A stretch of 64,000 nt of DNA, from the NCBI GenBank assembly GCA_018292915.2, contig JACVVK020000198.1, forward strand, positions 793,501-857,500, written 5' to 3'. The notes beneath the pieces were generated by a model. That model was not told the DNA's origin. It saw only the letters and a program-made list of their open reading frames with translations, and did not search any database. Both the position numbers and the translations under genes were made by a program. Source of the DNA: Batillaria attramentaria (lineage: Eukaryota > Mollusca > Gastropoda > Batillariidae). Shown here in pieces: positions 20,001 through 31,089 of this stretch (the stretch's first letter is position 1; each line of letters starts with the position of its first letter).

Positions 20001-21696
20001 GATTCTGGTAATATACTGTGTATGACATTCACAAAGCCAGAATTGTGCGCGAAGCTAACATGTAACTTTGTAGGCTGCTGCTTTCTCAGTTTATTGCTTT
20101 TGGTAGGTAGGGAGTGGGGAGCTTTGTGCTGTCTCAGTTGTTTTTTGGTGGCAACCCATGGCTTCAGTTAACTTTAGTACCATCCTTTGTGTGCTTTCTT
20201 AGAGTGCATGTGCACAGCTGTGGGCTGTTTCACTGGTTTCAGAACAGTGCATCTGAGTGCAGTAAAGCTTTATGCATACATTTCAGGTAGTCGGTACTTG
20301 ATTTACGTGCAGTTAACTTGCCTTAATGACTCCATATTTACCTAGGCAGGCAGCTAATTTCTAAGCAGTGAGTATACCCAAAGTTTGCGGTTCTCGGAGT
20401 TTGGTCGTTATTGTGTAATAGAAACTTCTTCCTAACTTCAGAGTGTGTTGGCTTTGAGAGGGGATACTGTTTAACGTCTGGTTGTTGGTTGCAGGCAACC
20501 TGGTGATGGTCACTGGTGGCCACAACTTGGGGCGTGTGGGTACCATCACCCACCGTGAGCGTCACCCTGGCAGCTTCGACATCGTCCACATCAAGGATGC
20601 ACTCGGACACACATTTGCCACCCGGTGAGTGCTCTGTTACATTTTTTCACACTGTTATTTTTCTGTGACTGGGCTGCAGTTAACATAATTCAAATGTTTC
20701 GCTTTGGCAGTAGCTGGTGTCTTTCATTCTAGCTAGATCATACCAGGGTCCGTACAGGTCATAGAATCTTGGAAAAGTCATGACAGTTGAAAGCAGCTTT
20801 TCCAGGCCTGGAACAGTTATGAAATTATATCTAGAGTCGTGAAAAGTCGTGGAATTAAGAATTTTATGGAAGCCATTTTGAGCCAGACACTGAGGCGGTC
20901 AGCTTGATAAATACTCCCTGGATTGTTCGTCAAAAATACCAACAAAGCGCTTTCCCATAAGGCTAATGGCTAACTCTGATCATTGATCTTGCTGACTGTG
21001 ATAACTTGGATACGCTTGGAATTTCTACCCTTGCGTGTGTCAGTGTGGAAGAGGGCGAGAAAGTTGTCATTGGAAAACAGGAGAGCTGGCCTGGAAAAGT
21101 CATAAATTTTTTAGTCTGTGAACCTGTATGGACCCTGTCACATTCAACCTAAACACCAGTCCTGCCACATCTTGTATGCAAGATCGCTGCTTAGGAAAGT
21201 CATGTGCAGGTGTTTCATAGCCCGTGAAAAGGACTTATTGGAGAGTGGTATTATGCAGGGCATAAAATCTTCCACCTTTGGCTAAAAATTTTCCTCCCCC
21301 CAAATAGTGTGTTTCTTCCTCTGAATCACTCCAAAATCGTGCCAAAATGCACCAAAATCACTAAATGCTACATACTTTAACTCTGTCTGGATCACGGACC
21401 ATTTTAAGCCCTGATTATGTCGGGTGCTTAGCATGGTAACTGCTTTCTCAAGACTGATCTGTATAAAATTAGCAAAATATAATGATGATGATGATAATCA
21501 TAATGAAATTATTGGGGGGCATTGTAGGGCGTGTCGGAAATCATTGCTTATTTGGGTTTTGATGTGTTGCAGGCTGTCCTACGTGTTCGTGATCGGCAAG
21601 GGAGCCAAGCAGTGGATCTCACTGCCCAAGGGCAAGGGGGTGGCTCTCAGCATTGCCGAGGAGCGTGACAGGAGACTGGCGGCCAAGGCTAGCTAA
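17091..21696 (+). CDS. RPS4: 40S ribosomal protein S4 (eS4), 7 exons
   Basis: Exons: 17091-17093, 17417-17497, 18266-18446, 18897-18994, 19836-20007, 20495-20624, 21573-21696. They sum to 789 nt (262 residues; human RPS4X has 263). Exon 1 contributes only the ATG, a common ribosomal-protein layout. The protein runs [20 protein letters not shown] near the start and matches eS4 throughout, including [16 protein letters not shown] (S4 RNA-binding region), [37 protein letters not shown] (KOW-like segment) and the C-terminal [13 protein letters not shown]. It is a structural protein of the small ribosomal subunit. It is divergently transcribed from MTF1 and has a 5'-TOP tract. Introns 3 and 4 host two paralogous H/ACA snoRNA candidates; introns 2 and 6 carry MITE-like elements. 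Few protein-level oddities; it appears intact. Confidence 0.98.
17703..18129. mobile_element. MITE-like element with long terminal inverted repeats in RPS4 intron 2
   Basis: About 75 bp at 17703-17778 reappears inverted at about 18058-18129 (core GCAGTTATCCGCAGCACCCT against its complement), at roughly 80% identity by eye. A 5-bp GATTT lies outside both ends (17698-17702 and 18130-18134), a plausible target duplication. The interior has a short (CA)n and no coding frame. Confidence 0.6.
18677..18802 (+). ncRNA. Candidate H/ACA box snoRNA, copy 1 (RPS4 intron 3)
   Basis: About 126 nt. A 5' hairpin is closed by GGCTC/GAGCC with an inner stem GCCATGGT/GCTGTGGT. It is followed by an H-box match (AAAACA, consensus ANANNA), a 3' hairpin with GCTAG/CTGGC, and an ACA at 18797-18799, three bases before the proposed end. 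A diverged copy with compensating changes lies in the next intron. Ribosomal-protein introns are the usual hosts of such RNAs, which guide rRNA pseudouridylation. The target is not predicted. Confidence 0.6.
19569..19697 (+). ncRNA. Candidate H/ACA box snoRNA, copy 2 (RPS4 intron 4)
   Basis: About 129 nt, paralogous to the candidate at 18677. It shares the opening 16 bases GGCTCTTATCGAAGCC, the GAGCC closing strand, a long common stretch in the 3' hairpin (CTTTCAGACGGTCGCT) and CCTGGCAT. The 5' hairpin has a stronger apical stem (CTGGG/CCCAG). The hinge ATATAA fits ANANNA, and the ACA at 19692-19694 sits three bases from the end. Stem substitutions relative to copy 1 (for example GCTGG/CTGGC against GCTAG/CTGGC) keep pairing. 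Confidence 0.62.
20744..21137. mobile_element. MITE-like element with CAGGGTCC ends in RPS4 intron 6
   Basis: Ends are CAGGGTCCGTACAGG and its imperfect complement CCTGTATGGACCCTG, a layout common in non-autonomous hAT-type elements. Flanks TCATAC and TCACAT give only a weak target duplication. No coding frame. Confidence 0.55.
21257..21415. repeat. Short dispersed repeat (AGGGCTTAAAATCTTCCACC family) in RPS4 intron 6
   Basis: Starts GGGCATAAAATCTTCCACC and ends ATTTTAAGCCCTG, so its ends are inverted repeats. Relatives occur at 34423-34898 and, partially, at 49935-50030 and, inverted, near 23340-23470. Probably a non-autonomous transposon. Confidence 0.55.
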
Positions 21697-21744
21697 ACAA
21701 AAAAAAAGACTTTAAAAAAACGTGTCATGCTGCTTACAGCTGTG

Positions 21745-21750
21745 AAATAA
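21745..21750 (+). terminator. AATAAA polyadenylation signal of RPS4
   Basis: AATAAA lies 49 bp after the RPS4 stop codon, a typical short 3' UTR for a ribosomal-protein gene. Confidence 0.8.
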
Positions 21751-21759
21751 ATGTGAGAA

Positions 21760-22555
21760 GCAACAGTGAGTGTGGAGTTGAAATTGTGTCGAACGAGTTG
21801 TGTGTGGTGTGGTGTGGTGTGTTGATGATGGGTCGCACAGAGGTGCCAATTAGTACGGATTGGCCGTCATAACTCGATTAACTATGGTTTGGTTGCTAAA
21901 AATATGGTTGAGTCAAATGTGAAATGTTTCAGCTGACTGACAAGAAAGCTCACGTTGATTTGATGAGACGCCTGCTGAGTTCAGTGATTGCTTGTGGAAT
22001 AATACAAAATTAATGAGTCAGCTCTGAAACATTACAATTTTCTCTAAGCTTGAACTGCTTTGCGTTTTCACTTCCGGTTTATTTACTCAATGCGTGTGTG
22101 TGTGTGTGCACACTCATACTTTAGTGCTGTAACTATAAGCGATACATGCGGTTTGTATTTTTCTGTGTACAGCAGAATGCTGACAAGGGCAAAAAACCTA
22201 CTGACGTTGGTGTGAAATAGTACTGACAGACACTTTGGGGGGTTGGTTAATGCATTATCACAATTTTGTTTAGTTCAGCTTACATTGTATTCCCCTCAGC
22301 CTCCATGAGAAATGAAGCCGACTGTCATAAAACTATGTTAATCTAATCCACACAGTTACATCCTGGATTGCTGGCTTCTGTCATGAAATACCTCCTTTTG
22401 GCTCAGGCGTCATTTGGCCAAGTGTCCACCGCCCTGCTGTTAACGCAAAATTTCTGGCTTATTTTCGAACATCCTATTTGCCTTAGGGTTGTGGGATTTG
22501 GATTGCCCAAAAGTTCCTCTACTGCGTCATCTTGTTCAGGCCTGCTCCAAGTTTG
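21760..22555. other. Intergenic, nothing recognised
   Basis: Downstream of RPS4. Contains short (GTGTG) runs at 21800 and 22096 and no supported coding frame. Confidence 0.5.
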
Positions 22556-22737
22556 CTAGTCTATAGGAACATAATTGAGAAAGGTGTGCATACTAGTAGA
22601 CGTAGTCTTTGTTAACCGTGTTAGGGACAACTCTGTGTAGGCATTTTCAAGTGGGGACACTGGTATGTATTAACCAAGGCTTAAAATGATCCACGATCCA
22701 AAATGAGAAGTGTGTAGCATTTACTTCAGTGACGAAG

Positions 22738-22975
22738 TGGCAAAGCCACAAGTTTGCATCTGCAAAGCAGGTGTGTTATGCTAGGGGTGTCCTGGCAAAG
22801 CCGTAAGTGTGCATCTCTGTAAAGCATATGGTTGTGTTACCGCAGGTTGTGTCCTAGCAAAGCCATAAGCGTGCATCTGTAAAGCAGGTGTGTTGCCGCA
22901 GGCTGTGTCCTGGCAAATCCATAAGCGTGCACCTGCAAAGAAGGTGTTATGCTAAGGGTGTCCTGGTTTTGCTAA
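22738..22975 (+). repeat. Minisatellite, about four units of 60-70 bp
   Basis: Repeated unit of the form GTGTCCTGGCAAAGCCATAAG, then cgtgcatctgtaaagcaggtgtgtt. Four diverged copies follow one another. No coding frame. Confidence 0.65.
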
Positions 22976-23055
22976 GGGTGTCTGGGCATGCTCCCCCAGA
23001 AGTGGATTCTGTTAAAAGATCAGACAAAAATCTGTGCAATTCCATGCATTTTGCA

Positions 23056-23364
23056 GGCTAGGGAACTTTCAGTCATTTGGCCATTTTCAGCCAAATTTAC
23101 TATTCTTTCAGAAAAAAAAAAAAAGCTTCAACCAAAGAAAACAGGAAAAAAGATGGCACACAGGTGTGGACACAAATGTCATATGGGACAGTCTTACCTA
23201 ATTTTGAAGGCTTGTATGTCATTTTTTTTACGTTTGGGAGCTAAGAGAGGCTGCTAAATTTGTTTTCGTAAGTGGGAGCATTGCCCCCGTCGACCCCCAA
23301 CAGGGCGTTGCCTGTGCGCCCCGGACTGGGTTTCAGTCTTTTTTCCCCACAGCAATTTCCCAGC
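23056..23364. mobile_element. MITE-like element, family with GGCTGGGGAATT ends (copy 1)
   Basis: Begins GGCTAGGGAACTTTCAGTCA and ends CAGCAATTTCCCAGC. Internal marker TTCAGCCAAATTTACTATTC and a 'gttgcctgtgcgccccgg' segment recur in copies at 37253-37583 (inverted), 48800-49133 and 58294-58637. Ends are short inverted repeats. No coding capacity. Confidence 0.65.
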
Positions 23365-24667
23365 TTGATTTTGGCATGATTTTAAGTGCTTCAGAGGAGG
23401 GAACACACTTTCTGTGGGGAGGAAATCTTTTGCTGAAGGTGGAAAATCACCAAACGGTGGTAAATTTTTGCCCTGTGTTACGTGTGGAGAATGTTTGAAG
23501 AGCTTGTCGTTTTATCGAGGGAATACGATGACACAGGCGAACACTCCTCCCAGCGTTCTTGTAGACTGCTTAAGGTCTCTTTCACTCACAAACAGACTCG
23601 TGTGGAGTTTATTACAGCACTTCTCTGGTGTTACACAGCACTTACAAGCTTCGTACATACAAGCTTTTCTCGTGCACACACACACGCAAACATCTCAGGG
23701 TGTTATATACAGTTACAACATTCTAGCACATTCTGGACCACTATTATAAAAGAACCAATCAAAATTAAAAAATCAGAACGTGAATCACCTTATTACTGTT
23801 TTAAGACTTAAGAAGAATCGAGAAGAATCGAGTAGCATCCCGCCAAACCTAGGCGCGTTATATAACACCTTCTAATCGTAAACAACTTATAAAGCGATTT
23901 TCACGAAATTTCTGGGAGACTCAGCCCTTGACCCTAAGTGAGGCAAACTTTAGCTTCAGCCGAAACAAGGTCACTTCTCGAATACTCGTGATACATGTAA
24001 CAATAGGAACTTCTGGATCACGGGAAACAGAATCACAATACCAAAACACAATATGAACTAAACATAGCAACTTCCCTGTCTCACTCAATCTTCAAAGTAC
24101 AATACAGCTGTTATCTTTCAGCATACAAACAAAACACAAACAAAAGACAGCCATGCTCGTAACACCCATCCCGGCTGTGTGGCATGTTTTCTTACAACAG
24201 TGTGAGGTGCCTGTACGGACCATACACAGGTAAAGTAGACAAATCCATACCAAAGAAAATTTGCAAAACTGTGGTAGCCACATTTATGAAGTCAAAAGTT
24301 CATGCGACATGATAACAGACTTCCAAACAGTGACATGTAACGTCTTCAGTTCATGCATCCACATCTTCAGCCCACAGCAAATACAGTTCTGGAGGTGGTC
24401 CATATCCTTGGTGCACTCGATGACAGAAAGCCACCATAATGATAACAATAATCGCATTAATATAGGCACTTTATCCCAAATATTTGGCCATGAGCTCAGC
24501 TATTTAAGTTTAAAATTGCATGGGAGATCATGAAATCAAGCGCAACAATAAATGGTGTTAAGGTCCTGGTGATTTACGTTCACTTTGAAAATAAACAAGC
24601 TACTATTGAACTGCATATACAGTACAGAGAGCAATAAAGCGTAGAAATGAACTTGCACCATAATACC

Positions 24668-25760
24668 TACCTCAAGCGGCCTTTTTAGGTCGATGGAAGT
24701 TTTTTGCTCTCCCTGGCCGTTGGTAGCCAGCCATTGTTGAATTGCGATTCCTCTTCCCTGCACTGGAACTGTGCACATCTGCTTCAGTTAAGGTTGCATC
24801 GCAGTAGAGCTTGAACTGAATGTGACTAGTATGCTGATAGCTGGACGGGTTTTCATTTGCTGAGTACGCTGAAAGAGCACTTCTTGGTCAATCTTTCCAA
24901 CGCCAATTAAAGTTTCAAGTTTGACGATCACAGATGGTGTTGATATTTTAATGGCTGTTGAGTCCAGCAGCAGGCTTTCTAATAAACTGGAGGCAGAAGC
25001 CTACTTGGCTCACCCATGAAATGGGTCACGGTCATTCAAGACTATGTACAGGTCATATCACTGTCTATCCTTATGCCAAAATGGTGTCTCGTATTCATAG
25101 TTTGAGAAAACGTTTTGCAAATGTTCAGTGCACAAAATTTGAAAATAAATGCAATTCTAAATGCTGAAACTTATAAAAACAGCTGAGCCGACCCGTTGGA
25201 ATACGTGATCATAATGTGTTCATGTCCAGGGTGTGAGAGAATGCGTGTAACGCACACAAGTTTGCACGTTGCATTCAGCTCACGGTGCTTCGGGCCAATT
25301 CAAGAAATTGGCAATAGCACCCACACAATCCGTTATGATGTTACAGTTTCCGATGGACTGGTGTGGCCTCGACCTTCAGTCAAGGCCATTCAAACAAAAT
25401 GTTTGAAAAGATTTTACCAATTTCTATCATTATACTAAGTTTGATGCCTCTGGTGTTGGTAGTGTCTGTGAATAGGCCTCTAGTAGCAGTAGTGGCACAC
25501 GTGGTGTTGTACAGTGATGACACACCTGCCCTCCAAAAGCTGTGGTATACTCTTGGCCTGAATTTGTCTGGTGAGTGAATCCCATATCACTGATTGCCCG
25601 TAACGTCAAATCACAAACTTTGCCCTCCAGCGATTTAAAGGTCAATGAGTCCATTAGCCCTGAAAAAAAGCCAAAATAACAAAGGTTATTTTCAGTATAA
25701 AACATTATTTTATTATGTGTTGAACTGAGTGAAAGTGTAAGACAAGAAATCATCAAGAGT
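24668..25760 (-). pseudogene. DDX18 pseudogene: first helicase exon joined to last exon, core lost
   Basis: 25526-25659 matches DDX18 exon 5 (functional copy 38521-38686) and keeps FKSLEGKVCDLTLRAISDMGF, then diverges at a frameshift. 24668-24790 matches the last coding exon (33709-33827), including [13 protein letters not shown] in a broken frame. About 0.7 kb of other sequence separates them; exons 6-12 with all DEAD motifs are absent. Part of the larger duplication at 22556-25760. Confidence 0.85.
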
Positions 25761-26344
25761 TACTAATAACATAAGTGTAGTAATCAGTAAAGATTATTTT
25801 TAAATAGAAAATCCCCCCCCCCCCCCCACTGTTTCTTTACCAATAACTCATTGACCTCTGCCGACGGTGCCAGGCGGCGCCCGGCAGCTGAGTTGTTCCT
25901 TGCTGCCGGCTTGTCCCGGCAACGTGTATACAAAATGTAGTGAAACTGACACAAACGTGAAACATGCGACTCGGAACACATGGTTACAGATACAACAGGG
26001 TTTACTCTACAATTAACACAGGTCAGGCCAGTACACAAACGGTCACATTCGGTATAGGTACAGCACCCAGAACACAGCTACCTACTAACCCAGCCCCGTA
26101 CAGTACCTGCCCAAGCCTACCGCTAGTCAGCATCCCCATACCATGTGCTCCCCGGGCCCGCTGGAAGCGGTACGTCCGCACAATACGCTGTCCACAGGCT
26201 AAAAGACACAGCTACAAGTAGGGCACTGATGCGCAGTGGGATAACGTCGTCCCTCCAGCCACCCGAGACAAGCAGCCTGTCTGGCCCGTGCGCTCTTCAC
26301 CACACTTTTCCCCATTTTGATGAAGCCCCTTTCAGGTCTCCTGG

Positions 26345-26647
26345 TGATGAGCGATGAACAGAGAGTAGTGGTGGTGGACAGGAACCAGGCCGCTCGGGTC
26401 AGTGACCATACTGGACGTAGGCTTGCATAGCGTGCTCCATCTTCCTGGGTGGTGGAACTGTTCCAGTGGCAGAGGCTGTATTAAGTTGGGGGAGGAAGCC
26501 GGAGTACCCGGAGAGAACCCCCGACGATCGGCCCGAATGAACGGTGCCACATACGAGAAGGAAAAATTCTTTGTCCCGAGTGGGACTCGAACCCCTGACC
26601 TCTCGCATTGGTGACAGGTCTCTTAACCACTAGACCACCGACCGCCC
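26345..26647 (-). repeat. tRNA-derived SINE copy
   Basis: Minus-strand head with A box GGTCTAGTGGTTAAG and B box GGGTTCGAGTCCC, then a conserved body (GTTCTCTCCGGGTACTCCGG). Related copies at 57068-56905 and 62130-61750. Not a functional tRNA. Confidence 0.75.
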
Positions 26648-26713
26648 CAAATGAGGTCCGCAGCCAACTAATCAAAACAGGCGCTGGAGAACAAGTACAA
26701 GAAAACAACGCAG

Positions 26714-26716
26714 TCG

Positions 26717-26800
<84 letters not shown>

Positions 26801-26822
26801 GCGCGCGTGCGCGCGCGCGCGC
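26714..26822. repeat. (CA)n followed by (GC)n
   Basis: About 80 bp of CA dinucleotides, then about 22 bp of CG/GC alternation: a strong candidate for Z-DNA. Confidence 0.95.
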
Positions 26823-26869
26823 TCATACTACACCACTTGCCTTAAGAAATTTGGCAAGGTTAAGTACTA

Positions 26870-27150
26870 CCTTCTTTGATTTTGTGCCTATTAACCGACA
26901 TAAGCTGTAAGTCGATTTGACTTTTCGGAACCGACATGGAATGAACTTGTTGCGTTCTGCTTGAAGAGATGGACATTCGAACAGAAGGTGGAACTCGTCT
27001 TCCTACCGCGGCCAAGTCGCACTTCCTGCATAGTCTGTCATCTCTCGGAACTCCGTGCTTACGACCTTGTTCAGCTGGGAGTCTGTGGTTGCTACGGCGG
27101 AACTTGAGGGGTGCAATTGCATAGGAATCTGGCAGACACCTTATGGTATT
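26870..27150 (-). pseudogene. Frameshifted C-terminal fragment of a reverse-transcriptase element
   Basis: Read on the minus strand, one frame gives KFRRSNHRLPAEQGRKHGVP and RLCRKCD; the next frame continues EDEFHLLFECPSLQAERN. This is the Cys/His segment downstream of RT in many LINE-type elements and in RT-derived host fragments. One frameshift near 27005 separates the two halves. It is not a gene. Confidence 0.7.
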
Positions 27151-27318
27151 CTCCAAAGTAATTTTTGAAATTTAAAATTTTGAAAAGGAGGCATTTCGTA
27201 CTGTCGAGGTCAGCACGCCATTCTCTGCGGAATCAGTGTGTCCTGAGGGTGCTGTTTGATCTGTCTGCAAAGAGACTCTTTCAGTCTTTGCTGGTGAAGT
27301 TCTGTGTTTCCCAAACAC

Positions 27319-27475
27319 GGGGAGCCGGGGTGGTCGAAAGGTAGAGCGTTGGACTTCTAATGCTCGGGTCTTGAGTTCGATCCCGGCTGGGGCCAATATT
27401 TGTGCTGGCTTTTTCATCGTTGCCCCGTCTTTGATATCACCCTATGTGGTGGAAAAGGACGTTAACTCCTAAGCG
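27319..27475 (+). repeat. tRNA-derived SINE, second family
   Basis: GGGGAGCCGGGGTGGTCGAA head, GGTAGAGCG A-box end and GAGTTCGATCCCGGC B box. The tail 'cgttgccccgtctttgatatc ... gtggtggaaaaggacgttaa' is shared with 3153-3316 and 61348-61545. Confidence 0.7.
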
Positions 27476-27884
27476 CCCACGCAAGAATCACATCCTGAAA
27501 AATTTTCGTCACAGCACTAAACAGCAACACTGGCAACCTCGCGGCCAGCAGTCCGCCCGAGAGACGGCGCAGCGTGCCGTCATATTGCATCACACTCCGG
27601 CGAGCGGACGAGGCTAGCCAGCGCAACATGACGGCACGTTGCATCACACTCAGACGAGCGGTCGACTCTAGTCAGACAGCCAGACAGCTCGTCAAGTTCG
27701 CACCCTCTTGTGAATACCGCGGTCACTGGCTTGTTCGGGTATTGGCCATGTAATAGCTAACGGCACACCGATGGGTCCCGTTACAACTTGCCCCAACCAC
27801 TGGAGTGAGGGTGGTAGGCGACAAGAGGCAAGTCCCGTTACCAACGAGGATGTGAAACCACATGTGACTGACCATGAGGGGTGA

Positions 27885-27885
<1 letters not shown>

Positions 27886-27946
<61 letters not shown>

Positions 27947-28000
27947 TTTTTGACTGTTTCTTGCTCACTCCAGTGTTATGGACAATATGTCTGAACAATT

Positions 28001-28061
<61 letters not shown>

Positions 28062-28062
28062 T
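27886..28062. repeat. (GT)n at 27886-27944 and (CT)n(CA)n at 28006-28062
   Basis: Two microsatellites 60 bp apart, in opposite GT/CA sense. Confidence 0.95.
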
Positions 28063-29263
28063 GTAATGCGATCTACTTCTTTGTATACCAGATATTTATA
28101 GTACCCATGCACGAAAGAAAGTTCTTTTGCCTTTGGTTAACCTGAACTGTGGTGTCAAATTAGTGATACTGTCAATGAGGATCTGTGTGCATGCGGTGGA
28201 GGTGTAGGCATATCTAATTATCTGACGCCTAATAATATTATTTCACAACTACCAGAACTGACTTTGACACTGTCAAGTCAATTTGTCTCGACTCGGGCTG
28301 TCATGCAACTCGTCACTCGTATCGCCGCTATCATCAAAGAAGCCGAAATCCAGACAAAGCATGGGCTGGCGACTGACAACTGAGGCGCCGCCAACTGGCG
28401 AAGGACGTGTCATTTTTCACATACCTGTTTCACAGACCCGGAACTTACAGCAGCAATACACAAGAAGAACATCTGCATTCGGGCGGCAATGTCTTTGTTC
28501 AGCCCCTTGTCCAGTCAGTTCATCGGCTAGTCTGTTGGATATTGGAAACGGGTACGTGAAAAACGACATGTACCCGTGGAAATGGTCTGGCCAATCAGAT
28601 AGCGTTTTTCAAAGGAAGCTACCCAGCCTACGTAATCAAAGGAAGCTACCCAGCCGGTAGCGCTCCACGGCCGAGTTGAGTGGCAATATACGGGATGGAG
28701 AGAGACTGCGTAACCCGTTAGACGGTGAGCTACAGGACTTTGCACAGCGGCGAAGCGCCGTTGCCACTTAGTCAGGTCAATACACAAGACTGCCCTGAGC
28801 AGGCCAAGGGATTACGAGAGATTATGCAACGTACTGCGTGCAGGCGGTCCTCGAGCGTGGAAACCAGGCCTCATTGAAACTGCCCACGCCTTGCGTAATA
28901 GTGCTGTTGTGAGTTTCGGTAAGTCTTGTCATATAGTGTGGGCAGGGGGTGAGGGTCCGCGCGCAGTTAGGAGTTAAACCCCCAAACCCCCACCCACCCA
29001 CCCATTCCCAAACACATTCTAAACCTGCGTCAGTGACTGGAGTACTTGTTTCACTGCACTCAGCCACGGCGACTGGTAAGATGATTCATCATACAAACTG
29101 CGTAGAACCGAGTGAATTCTACGTGAAAATTTATTTGTTTGAGAACAAACGAGATCTGCCCCAAAACGGACCATACGAACTTTGACGTGCAGAGAAAGTG
29201 GGAAACGTCCACTCTCGCCATAAACCATAGCTGACTTGGTGCTCCGATGGAGGTGCAGGCCGT

Positions 29264-29990
29264 TGTTACGCGTCTCCTGAAAAAGCCCGGTCTGGATTCC
29301 AATGACTCGAACTCAAGAATTACAGACCTGTTTCAAACCTACCTTTCATTTAAAAAATCCTAGAAAAAAAAACGTTTTGAAACAGCTGCAGAAACATCTG
29401 TCTGACAACAACCTGGTAGAAGTGTACCAGTCAGCATACCGGAGGGATCATAGCACGGAGATTGCTGTGCTGAGTGTCCTAGAGGGTCTCTTGGCTAAAG
29501 CAGACGAGAGACTTGTTTCTTCGATTACCTTGTTGGACCTCAGCGCAGCGTTCGACACGCTGGATCATTCCGTTATGCTGCCACGGCTAGAAGTTACCTT
29601 CGACATCAGGGGTACTGTACTTGAATGGTTTTCATCTTATGTACACAACCGTTCTGTGTGTGGTCATTGATGGCATGTCCTCAGCCCCCAGTTCCCTTGT
29701 GTTTGGGGTACCCCAGGGTTCCGTCCTGGGCCCCGTCTTGTTCACTCTCTACTCTCAACCTTTATCAGATGTGATTCTGTCCCATAACTGTTTGTTTCAC
29801 AAATAATTATGCAGATGATACCGAGGTGTCACAGAGTGCGCAACCAGCAGATTTCAGTTCTGTCCAGACAAGTATTCAGTCATGTATCAGCGACGTTCTG
29901 ACATGGATGAACAGCAACAACCTTATGTTGAATTCAGACAAGACCGAAGTTATGCCTGTGGGCGCTCCTTCACGTCTCGATCGGTCTGGT
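29264..29990 (+). pseudogene. Degraded CR1/L2-like reverse-transcriptase fragment
   Basis: Translations in shifting frames match the element at 51300: LLKKPGLDSN, then [52 protein letters not shown] and a diverged YADD region (tatgcagatgataccgag, 29809-29826 region) after frameshifts and stops. Non-functional. Confidence 0.85.
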
Positions 29991-30194
29991 GAACGGTGAC
30001 TCAGTCTCAGTTATTATCATTATTATTAAACATATATACCGCCTTTCCAAACGTTTATCCATTCTTCTATAAAGCCATTTAGCCATTCTTCTAACTGCAT
30101 CTTTAACATCTTCTCCAGTAAAACCGTGAAAAGAGTCGTTACCGTCACCACAGCACGCTGCAGCCAACTCAGTACCCTGCTCCTCCGCATGAAC

Positions 30195-31089
30195 TTAAAG
30201 ATCTAAGCTCCCAACAAAAAGCTTTCCGAAGTGTGAAAAAAATTTACAGAGTCGACCGTGCAAGCACGGTCAACTCTGTCACAGTTGCAGAGTTCACACA
30301 GGGTCCAGAAACACCGACAAAGCGGCCGTGCCGCAAAGCTGCCCTCACTTCCTCAGTTCCTGTCGGGCTCCGTCCACGCTACTATGCACATGCCCGTGCA
30401 ACCCGGCTCATTATGTGACCACGTCGCGGATACCTCGGGTTTAGACAACTGAGCGATGTTGGACTGACTGATATGACGCAAGCTATGCTACTACCGGTAG
30501 GTACACGTATTGGAAAGCAAATTTGTTTCTTGCGTAAACATTTCAGCTCGAGCTTGCAGAACGAAAAGTAAAACCGCAATTTGGAGATGTTGCCGATAAA
30601 ACGCGCAGTGGTCATCCGTCCGTGCAGTGGTCATGGCAGCAGCCGTGACCGAGTCAGTACTGCCGGTCTGCAGTGACCCCCATGCAAGTCGTGTCTGTGA
30701 CTTTTGAATTTGGTCAGTGTCACCGCCGCTCGTATACCATTCAAGCTCGAGCTAAAATGTTTACGCAAGAAACAAAATTGCTTTCAAATACGTGTACTTA
30801 CCGGTAGTAGCATAGTTTGCGCGATGTCCGACATCGCTCAGTCTAAACTGACGTATCCGCGGCGTGGTCACAGAACTGATGAGCTGGGTCAGTTGCACCG
30901 GGTTGCACAGTAGCGTGGACGGAGCCCGACAGGGCTGAAGAGGGGGCAGCTTTGCGGCACGGTTTGTCGGTGTTTCTGACACTGTGTGAACTCTGCAACT
31001 GTGACAGAGTTGACCGTGCTTGCACGGTCGACTCTGTAAATTTTTTTTCACCCTTCGGAAAGCTTTTTGTTGGGAGCTTAGATCTTTAA
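30195..31089. mobile_element. 895-bp element with long inverted repeats and TTAA ends
   Basis: Arms of about 350-380 bp: 30195-30560 reads outward to inward as the complement of 31089-30745 (AGATCTAAGCTCCCAACAAA at one end, its complement at the other). Spacer about 190 bp. TTAA borders both ends (30195-30198, 31086-31089), as in piggyBac-type targets. The arms contain the nested palindrome GACCGTGCAAGCACGGTC. No transposase frame. Confidence 0.75.

Larger units (their letters stand above)
22556..25760 (+). repeat. Segmental duplication related to the DDX18 3' flank
   Basis: Blocks in the same order and orientation match 32363-33960: for example CTAGTCTATAGGAAC then GACAACTCTGTGTAGGCATT (22556-22660 and 32363-32440), GTGGAGTTTATTACAGC (23600 and 33243), and the stretch 24230-24480 with 32520-32730. 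After the last-exon match the homology jumps to the DDX18 exon-5 region (38440-38760). Several other elements have since inserted. Confidence 0.75.
25761..29263. other. Intergenic with repeats only
   Basis: SINEs, the RT fragment at 26870-27150 and microsatellites are listed separately. 27540-27690 contains a partial internal duplication around GACGGC.CA..GTGCCGTCAT and GCATCACACTC. 28060-29260 shows no supported frame; 28920-28990 resembles 60420-60480 weakly. Confidence 0.5.

Noticed and set aside
27723..27998. 91-codon minus-strand frame with a Thr-His run
   Set aside because: Built on the (GT)n microsatellite.
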